From: Syntrophaceae bacterium UBA3084
GTDB lineage: Bacteria > Desulfobacterota > Syntrophia > Syntrophales > UBA6807
Direction of reading: 5' to 3'
NCBI GenBank assembly: GCA_002367335.1
Contig: DFBI01000085.1
Location: 1 to 6,552 of the forward strand
DNA length: 6,552 bases
Part shown: piece after piece, positions 1 to 6,290 of the stretch
Layout of the letters: each line of letters starts with the position of its first letter
Position numbering within the stretch: position 1 is the first letter of the stretch
Position numbers and translations under genes: made by a program
The notes under the pieces: generated by a model
The model's input: only the letters and a program-made list of their open reading frames with translations
Databases searched by the model: none
Told to the model about the DNA's origin: nothing

Positions 1-76
1 GGTTGAAGGCGGCGGTCTCGAAAATCGCTATCTTGAGCAATCAGGATCGTGGGTTCGAATCCCACCCTCTCCGCCA
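1..76 (+). tRNA. tRNA-Ser (anticodon CGA), 5' end cut by window edge
   Basis: Partial serine tRNA reading UCG codons. The window begins inside the D loop, so the 5' acceptor strand and the start of the D arm lie outside. Visible parts: anticodon stem 12-16 paired with 24-28 (one G-U), seven-base loop 17-23 with CGA at 19-21, the long variable arm that marks a class II tRNA (stem 30-35 with 42-47, loop AGCAAT), T stem 49-53 with 61-65 around the loop TTCGAAT, acceptor 3' strand CCTCTCC at 66-72, discriminator G73, and an encoded CCA at 74-76. A large variable arm with discriminator G fits serine. It runs tail-to-tail against the sulfatase-like gene. Serine tRNA 3' ends are common integration sites, but no exact copy of this 3' end is seen elsewhere in the window. 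Confidence 0.95.
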
Positions 77-93
77 TTATTTTGAAACAATCA

Positions 94-125
94 AAATTGA
101 TACCAGCAATTTAGGATCGTTTTTT
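94..125 (+). terminator. Weak hairpin plus T-run after the tRNA
   Basis: AAATTG at 94-99 can pair with CAATTT at 107-112 around a seven-base loop, and six T's follow at 120-125. The stem is AT-rich and seven bases separate it from the T-run, so it is a poor intrinsic terminator. It lies where both the tRNA and the oppositely oriented sulfatase-like gene need to end. It overlaps the tRNA-like repeat, and only one of the two readings may be meaningful. Confidence 0.2.
105..120 (+). repeat. Imperfect copy of the tRNA-Ser variable arm
   Basis: AGCAAT followed by AGGATCGT occurs at 36-50 inside the tRNA variable arm and again at 105-120, differing only in the joint (C versus TT). The similarity weakly extends leftwards (AAAAT at 21-25 and 93-97), with small deletions between. 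This could be a decayed tRNA fragment left by duplication or recombination, or chance in AT-rich DNA. It does not contain the T arm or acceptor end, so it is not a standard attachment-site repeat. Confidence 0.4.
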
Positions 126-139
126 AAATTCTAGGAATC

Positions 140-2521
140 TTATTTTTTAGAGATGGTTTTTTGTAACTCTTTTGCTATAGCAACATGTCGTTCTGATTCT
201 TGGTATTTTCTTAACCTGTTATATATATCGGCCAGGATAAAATGACCAAGGATAGTGGTATTTAATTCAGGTTTTCGGTCCAGTCCCTTCATAACCAAAT
301 TCTTAGCCTCATTTAGATCCTTTCCATTGTCCATGTAAGCTTTGGCTAAAAAAACATAGGCGTCAGCAAATTCTTCATTCTTCTCTATGCAACTTTCAAA
401 TTCATTTATGGCTTTATCCAAGTCTCCTGTTTTCGTATACAAAAGGCCTAAATTGAAATCTGGCTTATGGTTATGTGGGCTTGTTTCTTGTTCCTTTTTG
501 TATTCCAAAACTGCCTGGTTGAATTCACCTCTTGCTTCATGAATCAAGGCCATATTAAAATGAGCATTAAGGAGAGGAATGCTCCTTTCAATACTGAGAG
601 CTATTTCAATCTCTTTCTCGGCCATATCATACATTTCTTTCTTAATATATACCGCACCTAATTTATTGTGATAGGCTGGGGCCTCAGGATCGATTTCGAC
701 ACAAGTTTTTAAATAACTCAATGCTTTATCCAAGGCTCCTTTATCTAGATAGATTTCTCCTAAATGCCAATAGGATTTTGTGTCTTTAGGATTAAGATCG
801 ATCAATCGTTCAAAGCCAACTATGGCCTTATCATAATCTTTCATCTTTTTATATGCCAGTGCAAGCCCCCATGTGGCATCGTAATAGTCTGGATTTACAG
901 CAAGGGCTTTTTTGTATTCTTCAATAGCCTCCTCATATTTTTCCTGTTTGGAATAAATATTCCCGAGTATATAACGAGCCTCAAGGACTGATTCATCTTT
1001 TGTTAGGACATTTTTAATCTTATTCTCAGCCTGTTCCATTTTCTCTTCTGTAACCAAAAACTGCGCATTTTTTATCTCGTTATACAGCTCAATCTTATCT
1101 TTGGGATCTTCCAGTTTTTTTCCTTTCTGCTTTGAAGATGTGTGAAAAGATCCTATGTATCCTAAAGCTTGAAGTTTAATCAGTGAGTCATTGTCAATTT
1201 GCTTTGGAACCGCTTCCTCAATTCCTTCGGCAGAATAACTATCTATCAAAGTCTCTAACTCTCTTTTCATTTCATGACCGAGTGTGGGTTTGTTATTTAC
1301 GATATTATTGATTTCGCCAGGATCCTCTAGAAGATCATAAAGTTCCGGTTTGGGAGCATCTATAAATTTATACTGACCTTTGCGAAGTGATTTTAGCTCG
1401 CTCCATCCATAATGAAACTTGGGCCAATAAGTCTCGCTGTAAGCTAAAAAGTCCTCTCCTCCCTGTTTTCCCAAGATAAATGGTAGAAAACTTTCTCCTT
1501 GAACACTTTCAGGGACTTTTTCACCAAGCATATCCAGAATAGTAGGCATAATATCTATGCTTCTTACCTGGTTAGGGATTACACTTCCCTGGAATTTTTT
1601 CTCTGGAAACCTAATGATAAGAGGGATTCTAACATCTGAATCATATATGAAAAAACCATGGGCACTTTCTTTATGCTCTCCAAGACTCTCACCATGATCA
1701 GCAGTTAAAATAATCAAAGTCTTGTCCAGTAAATTTTTCTCTTCAATAAAACTCCGAAACTCACTTATCAACTGATCAACATAAGCTATTTCACCATCAT
1801 AGAGTCCAAAATACCTTCCTTTATATTGGGTTTTATACGGTTCAGGCGGATCATAAGGAGTATGAGGATCATAAAGATGGATCCAGGCAAAAAATTTGTT
1901 TTTGGAGTTTTTTTCCAGCCATTTATAAGTTTCAGCAAGGACTTCATCTCCTCTCCTCTGGACTGAATCTAGGCTGATGGTTTTATATTTTGTAAGATCA
2001 AAATTATCAAAATAATAATCGAAACCTTGATCGAGTCCCCACCTGGAATCCAAAACAAAAGCGGCTACAAAAGCTGCAGTTGAATATCCTCTGTTTTTCA
2101 AAACTTCAGCTAATGTGATTTGGCTTTCTTCAAGATAAAATCCCCCGTTGTCCCGGACTCCATGGTAAAGAGGAGAAGTACCTGTGAAAATTGAAGAATG
2201 AGAAGGTAAAGTCAAAGGGGCTTGAGTGATGTTATGTTCGAAAAGAATTCCTTCCGTCGCCAATCGATTGATATTAGGAGTTTTTACCAGGTCATATCCA
2301 TAACACTCAAGATGGTCTGCACGAAGGGTATCTATAGTAAAAAGAATGATGTTCATCTCATCAATATTCACAGGCTCCATCTGAGACTCGAAAGATTTAA
2401 ATAATTTTTGGCTTACAGTTTCTTTGCCAGGTCTATATGTATAGAAAAATATATAAATTAAAATTCCAACTAAGATGACAAAAACAAGACTAAAAATTAG
2501 TGTTTTTTTATTTTTGAGCAT
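140..2521 (-). CDS. Membrane-anchored sulfatase-like (alkaline phosphatase superfamily) protein with C-terminal TPR repeats
   Basis: 793 residues. A lysine-rich start and a hydrophobic segment at about 7-29, with no cleavage site evident, suggest a signal anchor that places the rest outside the cytoplasmic membrane. Residues about 55-410 form a sulfatase/phosphotransferase-type domain: FTIDTLRADH with D64, PLTLPSHSS with T104 at the nucleophile position, YDPH with H220, TADHGE with D275/H276, and H288 in the following loop. True sulfatases have Cys or Ser at the T104 position, converted to formylglycine. Threonine there resembles phosphoglycerol and phosphoethanolamine transferases and is, from memory, usual in sulfatase-TPR proteins of Acidobacteria-like genomes. 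After a linker (about 430-475) come roughly nine TPR units to residue 786, likely a protein-binding scaffold. Substrate unknown. ATG start; no recognisable Shine-Dalgarno. In sampled lines it is more AT-rich than the reductase gene (43/120 G+C versus 53/120). Separated by 195 bases from the PLP gene, so probably its own transcript. Confidence 0.9.
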   Translation of the reverse strand: MLKNKKTLIFSLVFVILVGILIYIFFYTYRPGKETVSQKLFKSFESQMEPVNIDEMNIILFTIDTLRADHLECYGYDLVKTPNINRLATEGILFEHNITQAPLTLPSHSSIFTGTSPLYHGVRDNGGFYLEESQITLAEVLKNRGYSTAAFVAAFVLDSRWGLDQGFDYYFDNFDLTKYKTISLDSVQRRGDEVLAETYKWLEKNSKNKFFAWIHLYDPHTPYDPPEPYKTQYKGRYFGLYDGEIAYVDQLISEFRSFIEEKNLLDKTLIILTADHGESLGEHKESAHGFFIYDSDVRIPLIIRFPEKKFQGSVIPNQVRSIDIMPTILDMLGEKVPESVQGESFLPFILGKQGGEDFLAYSETYWPKFHYGWSELKSLRKGQYKFIDAPKPELYDLLEDPGEINNIVNNKPTLGHEMKRELETLIDSYSAEGIEEAVPKQIDNDSLIKLQALGYIGSFHTSSKQKGKKLEDPKDKIELYNEIKNAQFLVTEEKMEQAENKIKNVLTKDESVLEARYILGNIYSKQEKYEEAIEEYKKALAVNPDYYDATWGLALAYKKMKDYDKAIVGFERLIDLNPKDTKSYWHLGEIYLDKGALDKALSYLKTCVEIDPEAPAYHNKLGAVYIKKEMYDMAEKEIEIALSIERSIPLLNAHFNMALIHEARGEFNQAVLEYKKEQETSPHNHKPDFNLGLLYTKTGDLDKAINEFESCIEKNEEFADAYVFLAKAYMDNGKDLNEAKNLVMKGLDRKPELNTTILGHFILADIYNRLRKYQESERHVAIAKELQKTISKK

Positions 2522-2545
2522 TTTTTATTCTATTTTTTATTTTAC

Positions 2546-2576
2546 AACATATTTATATTTCGTTACAAGATGTCAA
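2546..2576 (-). promoter_or_regulatory. Possible promoter of the sulfatase-like gene
   Basis: On the minus strand a perfect TTGACA (-35) sits at 2571-2576, about 50 bases before the ATG. The -10 is ambiguous: TATGTT at 19 bases, AATATG at 17, or TATAAA at only 13. The -35 match and position are suggestive; the imperfect -10 keeps confidence low. The leader between it and the ATG is nearly all A and T and lacks a ribosome binding site. Confidence 0.35.
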
Positions 2577-2625
2577 ATTGAGTCGTTTTCTATTATGTGA
2601 TAAACCTGAAGCCCCTTTGGATAGA

Positions 2626-2692
2626 TCATTCGTCTCTAAATACCTAGATTAGTAAAAGTGCAAAGAGCTCAAAGCCTTTAGGAAACGAATGA
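2626..2692 (-). repeat. Long-range inverted repeat between the PLP and sulfatase-like genes
   Basis: TCATTCGTCTC at 2626-2636 and GAAACGAATGA at 2682-2692 are inverted copies matching at 10 of 11 positions, 45 bases apart. In minus-strand RNA the odd position becomes a U-G pair, giving a continuous 11-pair stem; in plus-strand RNA it would be a C-A mismatch. No U-run follows on the minus strand, so it is not an intrinsic terminator. It could be a structured 3' end of the PLP transcript, a leader element, an operator pair or a small repeat remnant. Function unknown. Confidence 0.4.
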
Positions 2693-2716
2693 ATGATTTT
2701 TCTCCAGTGTTAGTAA

Positions 2717-3991
2717 TTATGGTTTGAGTGAAGCTGCGGCTTTGAGGAATATATCCATCTCTTCGGGAGTATTATAGTGAGCTGCTGACAAGCGGACTGC
2801 ATCCGGCCATCCAAGTGAATTAAGGGCTGCTGTTGAGTAAGGGTCTTGTATTCTAGCTGCGAGCCTGACGTGGAACTCATTATTAAAGCGTTTTATTGCT
2901 GTTGAAGAATCCATCCCATTTATGCGGAAGAGGAAAATACACAGCCGGTTTCCTATGTCACTGTCCATTTTGCATGGAGTCACATTTTCAAGCTGTCTCA
3001 ATCCTTTGATTTTGTCCGTACCGTTCATAGCCCTGTGGAGGAGTGCTTTCATATGGCTGTGGATAGCATCTTTGGCAGCTATGACTTGCACACGTCTGTC
3101 TTTAGAATCTGTAAAATGACTTCCCAACCAGCACAGGTAGTCCATTACAGCAGACCAGGCAGTATACATTGGATGAGCCGGAGAGCCAAGTACCCAGTCT
3201 GTCTCAGGTTTACCAATTAATTTCCAGTGGGGGAGTTTAGCCAACCTGTCTGAAAGATGGGCAAACCCGATTCCTTTCACACAGCAAGCCTTATATGGCC
3301 CGAAAGCATATGCGTCAGATCCGATGTCTTCAACATCGATCGGTCCATGTGGAGCATATTGAACTGCGTCCACCATGACATACAGTTCCGGTTTTATCTT
3401 TCGAGCTTCTTGTATGATATATTTGGCATCATTTATGGCTCCGGTCTGATTAGAACCATGCTGAAAAACCAGAATACAGGTGTCTTTGTTAATTTTTTCA
3501 AGAATGGCTTCCGGAGGCACAGAACTTATTTCACGCGAAACTTTTGCAACACGCCATTCCATTCCGTTTATCTCCGCAAAATATTTTGTTGAGCTCAAAA
3601 CAGCCGGATGTTCAAGTTCAGTTGTTACGATGTTTTTTCCCGGGATATGGGAAGTGACTGCGTTTAAGGCACGAAACATAGCATGTGTGGCACTGTGTGC
3701 AGGCATGATAACTCCGGCCTTGGCGCCGAGAAAAAGCTTTACATCCTCAATCCCTTTCTGCACAGATTTTACAACATAGTCTGATGCAGGATTATATCTG
3801 AATAATTCATCTGGTAGCGCAGTTTCTCTTGCCATAGTTTCCATTACTGTTTTGAGGCGTAGGGATCCTCCAGAAGCTTCAAAATATGTGCGCTGGCCTG
3901 AGAATGGATCCCAGTTGACATAAAGAAATTTTTCGCGAATTTTCTCTTGAAGTTCCGGGGAAAACATCCTATTCTCTGCTGATATGTTCAT
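2717..3991 (-). CDS. Class V aminotransferase-fold PLP enzyme (cysteine-desulfurase-like, desulfurase Cys absent)
   Basis: 424 residues, a normal length for fold-type I class V PLP enzymes. Seen in order: a YFEASGGSL N-terminal motif (36-44) typical of the group; the cofactor-stacking histidine H128 in ELEHPA; VDAVQ with D208 (pyridine nitrogen) and Q211; the Schiff-base lysine K234 in FGPYK; and the C-terminal RLSAAHYNTPEEMD segment with R400, likely the substrate carboxylate ligand. Cysteine desulfurases carry a catalytic Cys in a loop about 20-25 residues before this segment. Here the equivalent stretch, ARIQDPYSTAAL (379-390), has none. So sulfur transfer is unlikely; a lyase, epimerase or aminotransferase-type reaction is more plausible, substrate unknown. 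No signal peptide: cytosolic. ATG preceded by AAGGAG (3999-4004) at seven bases. It starts 28 bases after the propeller gene's stop, so the two are very probably one transcript. Confidence 0.88.
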   Translation of the reverse strand: MNISAENRMFSPELQEKIREKFLYVNWDPFSGQRTYFEASGGSLRLKTVMETMARETALPDELFRYNPASDYVVKSVQKGIEDVKLFLGAKAGVIMPAHSATHAMFRALNAVTSHIPGKNIVTTELEHPAVLSSTKYFAEINGMEWRVAKVSREISSVPPEAILEKINKDTCILVFQHGSNQTGAINDAKYIIQEARKIKPELYVMVDAVQYAPHGPIDVEDIGSDAYAFGPYKACCVKGIGFAHLSDRLAKLPHWKLIGKPETDWVLGSPAHPMYTAWSAVMDYLCWLGSHFTDSKDRRVQVIAAKDAIHSHMKALLHRAMNGTDKIKGLRQLENVTPCKMDSDIGNRLCIFLFRINGMDSSTAIKRFNNEFHVRLAARIQDPYSTAALNSLGWPDAVRLSAAHYNTPEEMDIFLKAAASLKP

Positions 3992-4019
3992 TTTGATTCT
4001 CCTTAAATAATCATATTAT

Positions 4020-4931
4020 TTACATTTGGCGTATCCATTTAAGTCGTGCCATACGAATTCCGGTGTAATCTGACTTCATAGCTGCAATGTAATATTGGCG
4101 GTCAAAAAAGATAATTCGGACCACTTCAAACGGCAGTGTCCCGATTATATAACGATCATCATCAATTCCAAAATCCAGGGGGTTAGGTGAACGATAAATA
4201 GTAGTCTCATATTTATCTGCTTTTTTTGAGGGATGGGCTCTAAAAAGATAAAAAGAATACTCTTCAGGAAGATAGATAACAAAAGGGCATTCGGCATCGC
4301 TAGGTCCTTTGCCTCCACGGCCGCCGCAAGAGACTATTTTAGATTCACTCCAATGATATAGGTCTTTTGAGGTGCGACAATAAATGGCGCCTTCTTTGTG
4401 AGGGACGCCAGTATAGTAGATGTAAAAAGTATTCTTAAATGCCATTACCATCGGGTCTCTAGTACTGGCTCGATGACCCTCTGTGAACATTCCTGCCAGA
4501 TTATCCGCCTGCAGGATGCGGGCAAATGTTTTTCCGTCCCAGCTTTTGGCCATGCAAATATTAACCCAATCGCCATAGAACATAAAGTATTCTCCCTTAT
4601 GCTTATAAACGAAAGGGGCTTGCAATCCTCCAATAGTTTCACCAAGATTGGGGTCCGCCTCTATAGCAATGCCCATTGGTTTCCAATCGCTATCTGTTAG
4701 GTGTTCTCCCTGCCAACGGAAAAACAGCCTGTTTCTGCCTCCGCATTTAGTCCGGCGCACACATGACCACAACTGCCAGGTTCCGTCTACTGCTTGCCAT
4801 ATACCAAAATCCAGGGGTTGTTGACGATCTGTCTGGTATTTTCCCAACTCTGGATTTCCGGCGATCTCCCACCATTCCCCATCAATTTGGGGCATCAAAA
4901 TTCCTTTATCTTTATGTGTTTCCGAATTCAC
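4020..4931 (-). CDS. Five-bladed beta-propeller glycosidase-like protein (GH32/GH43/GH68-type)
   Basis: 303 residues, no signal peptide, rich in short strand motifs (GEYFMFYGDW, NTFYIYYTG, EYSFYLFRA) typical of five-bladed propeller glycosidases. Two clan GH-J hallmarks are visible: RDP at 158-160 (transition-state Asp) and ECP at 214-216 (acid/base Glu). D41, in PLDFGIW before the first strand DGTWQLW, is the best nucleophile candidate. The spacings D41-D159-E214 (118 and 55) are close to those I recall for Thermotoga invertase D17-D138-E190 (121 and 52). The classical NDPNG box is absent, so sugar and linkage are open and a non-hydrolytic binding role is possible. Being cytosolic, it would act on imported glycosides. 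Start is GTG with AGGAGG four bases upstream; an internal ATG at codon 13 (4893-4895), with its own AAAGGA, is an alternative. Probably co-transcribed with the PLP gene downstream. Confidence 0.8.
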   Translation of the reverse strand: MNSETHKDKGILMPQIDGEWWEIAGNPELGKYQTDRQQPLDFGIWQAVDGTWQLWSCVRRTKCGGRNRLFFRWQGEHLTDSDWKPMGIAIEADPNLGETIGGLQAPFVYKHKGEYFMFYGDWVNICMAKSWDGKTFARILQADNLAGMFTEGHRASTRDPMVMAFKNTFYIYYTGVPHKEGAIYCRTSKDLYHWSESKIVSCGGRGGKGPSDAECPFVIYLPEEYSFYLFRAHPSKKADKYETTIYRSPNPLDFGIDDDRYIIGTLPFEVVRIIFFDRQYYIAAMKSDYTGIRMARLKWIRQM

Positions 4932-4935
4932 TGTT

Positions 4936-4941
4936 CCTCCT
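4936..4941 (-). promoter_or_regulatory. Ribosome binding site of the propeller gene (supports GTG start)
   Basis: Minus-strand AGGAGG lies four bases before the GTG at 4929-4931. It is the strongest Shine-Dalgarno near this gene and favours the GTG over the ATG twelve codons downstream, whose upstream AAAGGA is weaker. The short spacing leaves some doubt. Confidence 0.65.
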
Positions 4942-5036
4942 ATTTGAAATTAAGCAATTCCTGCTATTTAAAGAATTAAAATGTACCAAATCTCGTCATC
5001 AGGAATAAATTCACCGCAGATTCTCCTTTTGATCTC

Positions 5037-5052
5037 TTGATTAGGGAATCAA
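5037..5052. promoter_or_regulatory. 16-bp operator-like palindrome upstream of the propeller gene
   Basis: TTGATT and AATCAA form a perfect six-base inverted repeat around AGGG, about 105 bases upstream of the propeller GTG in the 225-base gap after the reductase gene. A run of nine T's begins six to eight bases to its right on the plus strand. With no plus-strand gene behind it, a plus-strand terminator makes little sense, and in the minus direction no T-run follows. A regulator site for the propeller-PLP unit is the simplest reading. No convincing -35/-10 pair was found for that unit. Confidence 0.35.
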
Positions 5053-5156
5053 CGGATGTTTTTTTTTCGGGCTCTTGTATATCTCTCTGTTTGTTTTTAT
5101 TTTATGATTTAGAAAATATCATGAGCTGTCAGTATTCTGCAGAAAAGACAAGACTG

Positions 5157-6194
5157 CTATAGAATCTGTCCCTTAAACCAGCCTGCCGTGTTGTGGAAGT
5201 TTGCTACTGCACTGCCGGGAGGTACCAGATTGTCACATGCTTCCCTCAGCGAATCGCTCAGTGTCATCTCCATGACGGGAATAAGATCTTCTAGATGCTC
5301 CATATTCTCAGGACCAAGTAAAGGAGCGGTAACGCCCGGTTGATCCTTGCACCACAGAACTCCTAATTGGGCTGGTGTGAGACCGGCATCTTTTGCCAAT
5401 TTCACAAACTTATCTCCTACTTCGATGCCTTTCTGCGTAACTCGGTCTGCATAAAATCCACCCCTGAGCGCAGCGCGCGAATCCTTTGGATATACATCCT
5501 CTTTCTTATATAATCCAACTAAAACGCCCATCGCAAGAGGAGACCAGGTTAGAAGACCAACTCCATGTGACTGCACCATCGGAATCAATTCGTTCTCGAT
5601 GCGTCGGTCTAAAAGATTATAAGGCGACTGTTCTAAAGAGTAGCGCACATAACCTTTAAATTCGCTGAGCATGATCGCTTCCATCACTGCCCACGCAGGA
5701 TGAGTTGAACATCCAACATATCGAATCTTGCCCTGACGCACCAAATCTGTCAAAGCACCCAAGGTCTCTTCAATGTGTACTATTAGATCTTGACGGTGCA
5801 TCAGGTAAATATCGATATAATCAGTCTGAAATCGTTTCAATGACTGCTCACACGCTCGGATTATATTCAAACGGGACGGACCATGCTCATTTGCCGGCAT
5901 CTCAGGAACGAATTCATCAAGCGTCAACCCAGGATGGCGCTGCCCATGATCACACTTAGTCTCGAGCAATACCGAATGGCGTGTTCCGCTCTCCTTTAGT
6001 GTACGACCGATGATACGCTCGCCTTCACCTTCCGCATATGAATCTCCAGTATCAATAAGATTGATTCCGGCTTCAACAGCTCTGTTTAATATTTTAGCAC
6101 AATCCTTTTCGGGTAGTGGATCGGCAAAACAATCTGTTCCTAGACCAACAGGGGAGATTTCCACTCCAGTTCGCCCTAATATACGATATTTCAT
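5157..6194 (-). CDS. Aldo/keto reductase
   Basis: 345 residues, a complete (beta/alpha)8 aldo/keto reductase, NAD(P)H-dependent, reducing aldehydes or ketones or oxidising sugar alcohols in the cytosol. The catalytic tetrad is intact: D48 in NLIDTGDSY, Y53, K80 in LETK and H133 in YLMHRQD. The N-terminal RILGRTGVEISPVGLGT hairpin and the TWSPLAMGVL motif (216-225) are typical of the bacterial general-reductase branch. The C-terminal cofactor segment reads LLGPENMEHL (292-301), where relatives usually have G-x-R; the Arg that contacts the NADP 2'-phosphate appears replaced by Glu, so NADH use is possible. ATG start with GGAGGT at 6201-6206, six bases away. The same-strand propeller and PLP genes follow after 225 bases, so a shared sugar-processing role is plausible but unproven. 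Exact substrate cannot be read from sequence. Confidence 0.93.
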   Translation of the reverse strand: MKYRILGRTGVEISPVGLGTDCFADPLPEKDCAKILNRAVEAGINLIDTGDSYAEGEGERIIGRTLKESGTRHSVLLETKCDHGQRHPGLTLDEFVPEMPANEHGPSRLNIIRACEQSLKRFQTDYIDIYLMHRQDLIVHIEETLGALTDLVRQGKIRYVGCSTHPAWAVMEAIMLSEFKGYVRYSLEQSPYNLLDRRIENELIPMVQSHGVGLLTWSPLAMGVLVGLYKKEDVYPKDSRAALRGGFYADRVTQKGIEVGDKFVKLAKDAGLTPAQLGVLWCKDQPGVTAPLLGPENMEHLEDLIPVMEMTLSDSLREACDNLVPPGSAVANFHNTAGWFKGQIL

Positions 6195-6290
6195 AATTTT
6201 ACCTCCATGATAAATTTTTTAATTCTTTATAATTGCTGAATAGTATTGATCTTTAACCTGACTACAAATTTCTTTTGAAACATTACTTCC

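Noticed and set aside
480..1140. TPR-coding region as a DNA repeat array
   Set aside because: The repetition is at protein level only; the DNA copies are divergent, so this is a repeat domain and not a tandem DNA repeat.
3257..3779. Overlapping plus-strand reading frames of 111 and 99 codons
   Set aside because: They lie wholly opposite the well-supported PLP gene, show no recognisable motifs, and have no ribosome binding site; they are antisense shadows.
2717..3991. Naming the PLP gene a cysteine desulfurase (iscS/sufS/csd)
   Set aside because: The catalytic Cys loop is not present and no Fe-S assembly gene is adjacent; only the fold-level assignment is safe.
4398..4700. 100-codon plus-strand reading frame opposite the propeller gene
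   Set aside because: The minus-strand frame has clear propeller motifs over the same bases; this frame has no recognisable feature.
5019..5050. Hairpin GATTCTC/GGGAATC as terminator of the reductase gene
   Set aside because: The stem has a G-U pair and an 18-base loop, and no T-run follows in the minus direction; the shorter palindrome at 5037-5052 explains half of it better.
5705..5959. 84-codon plus-strand reading frame opposite the reductase gene
   Set aside because: It is antisense to conserved reductase sequence including the H133 region, and nothing supports it as a gene.
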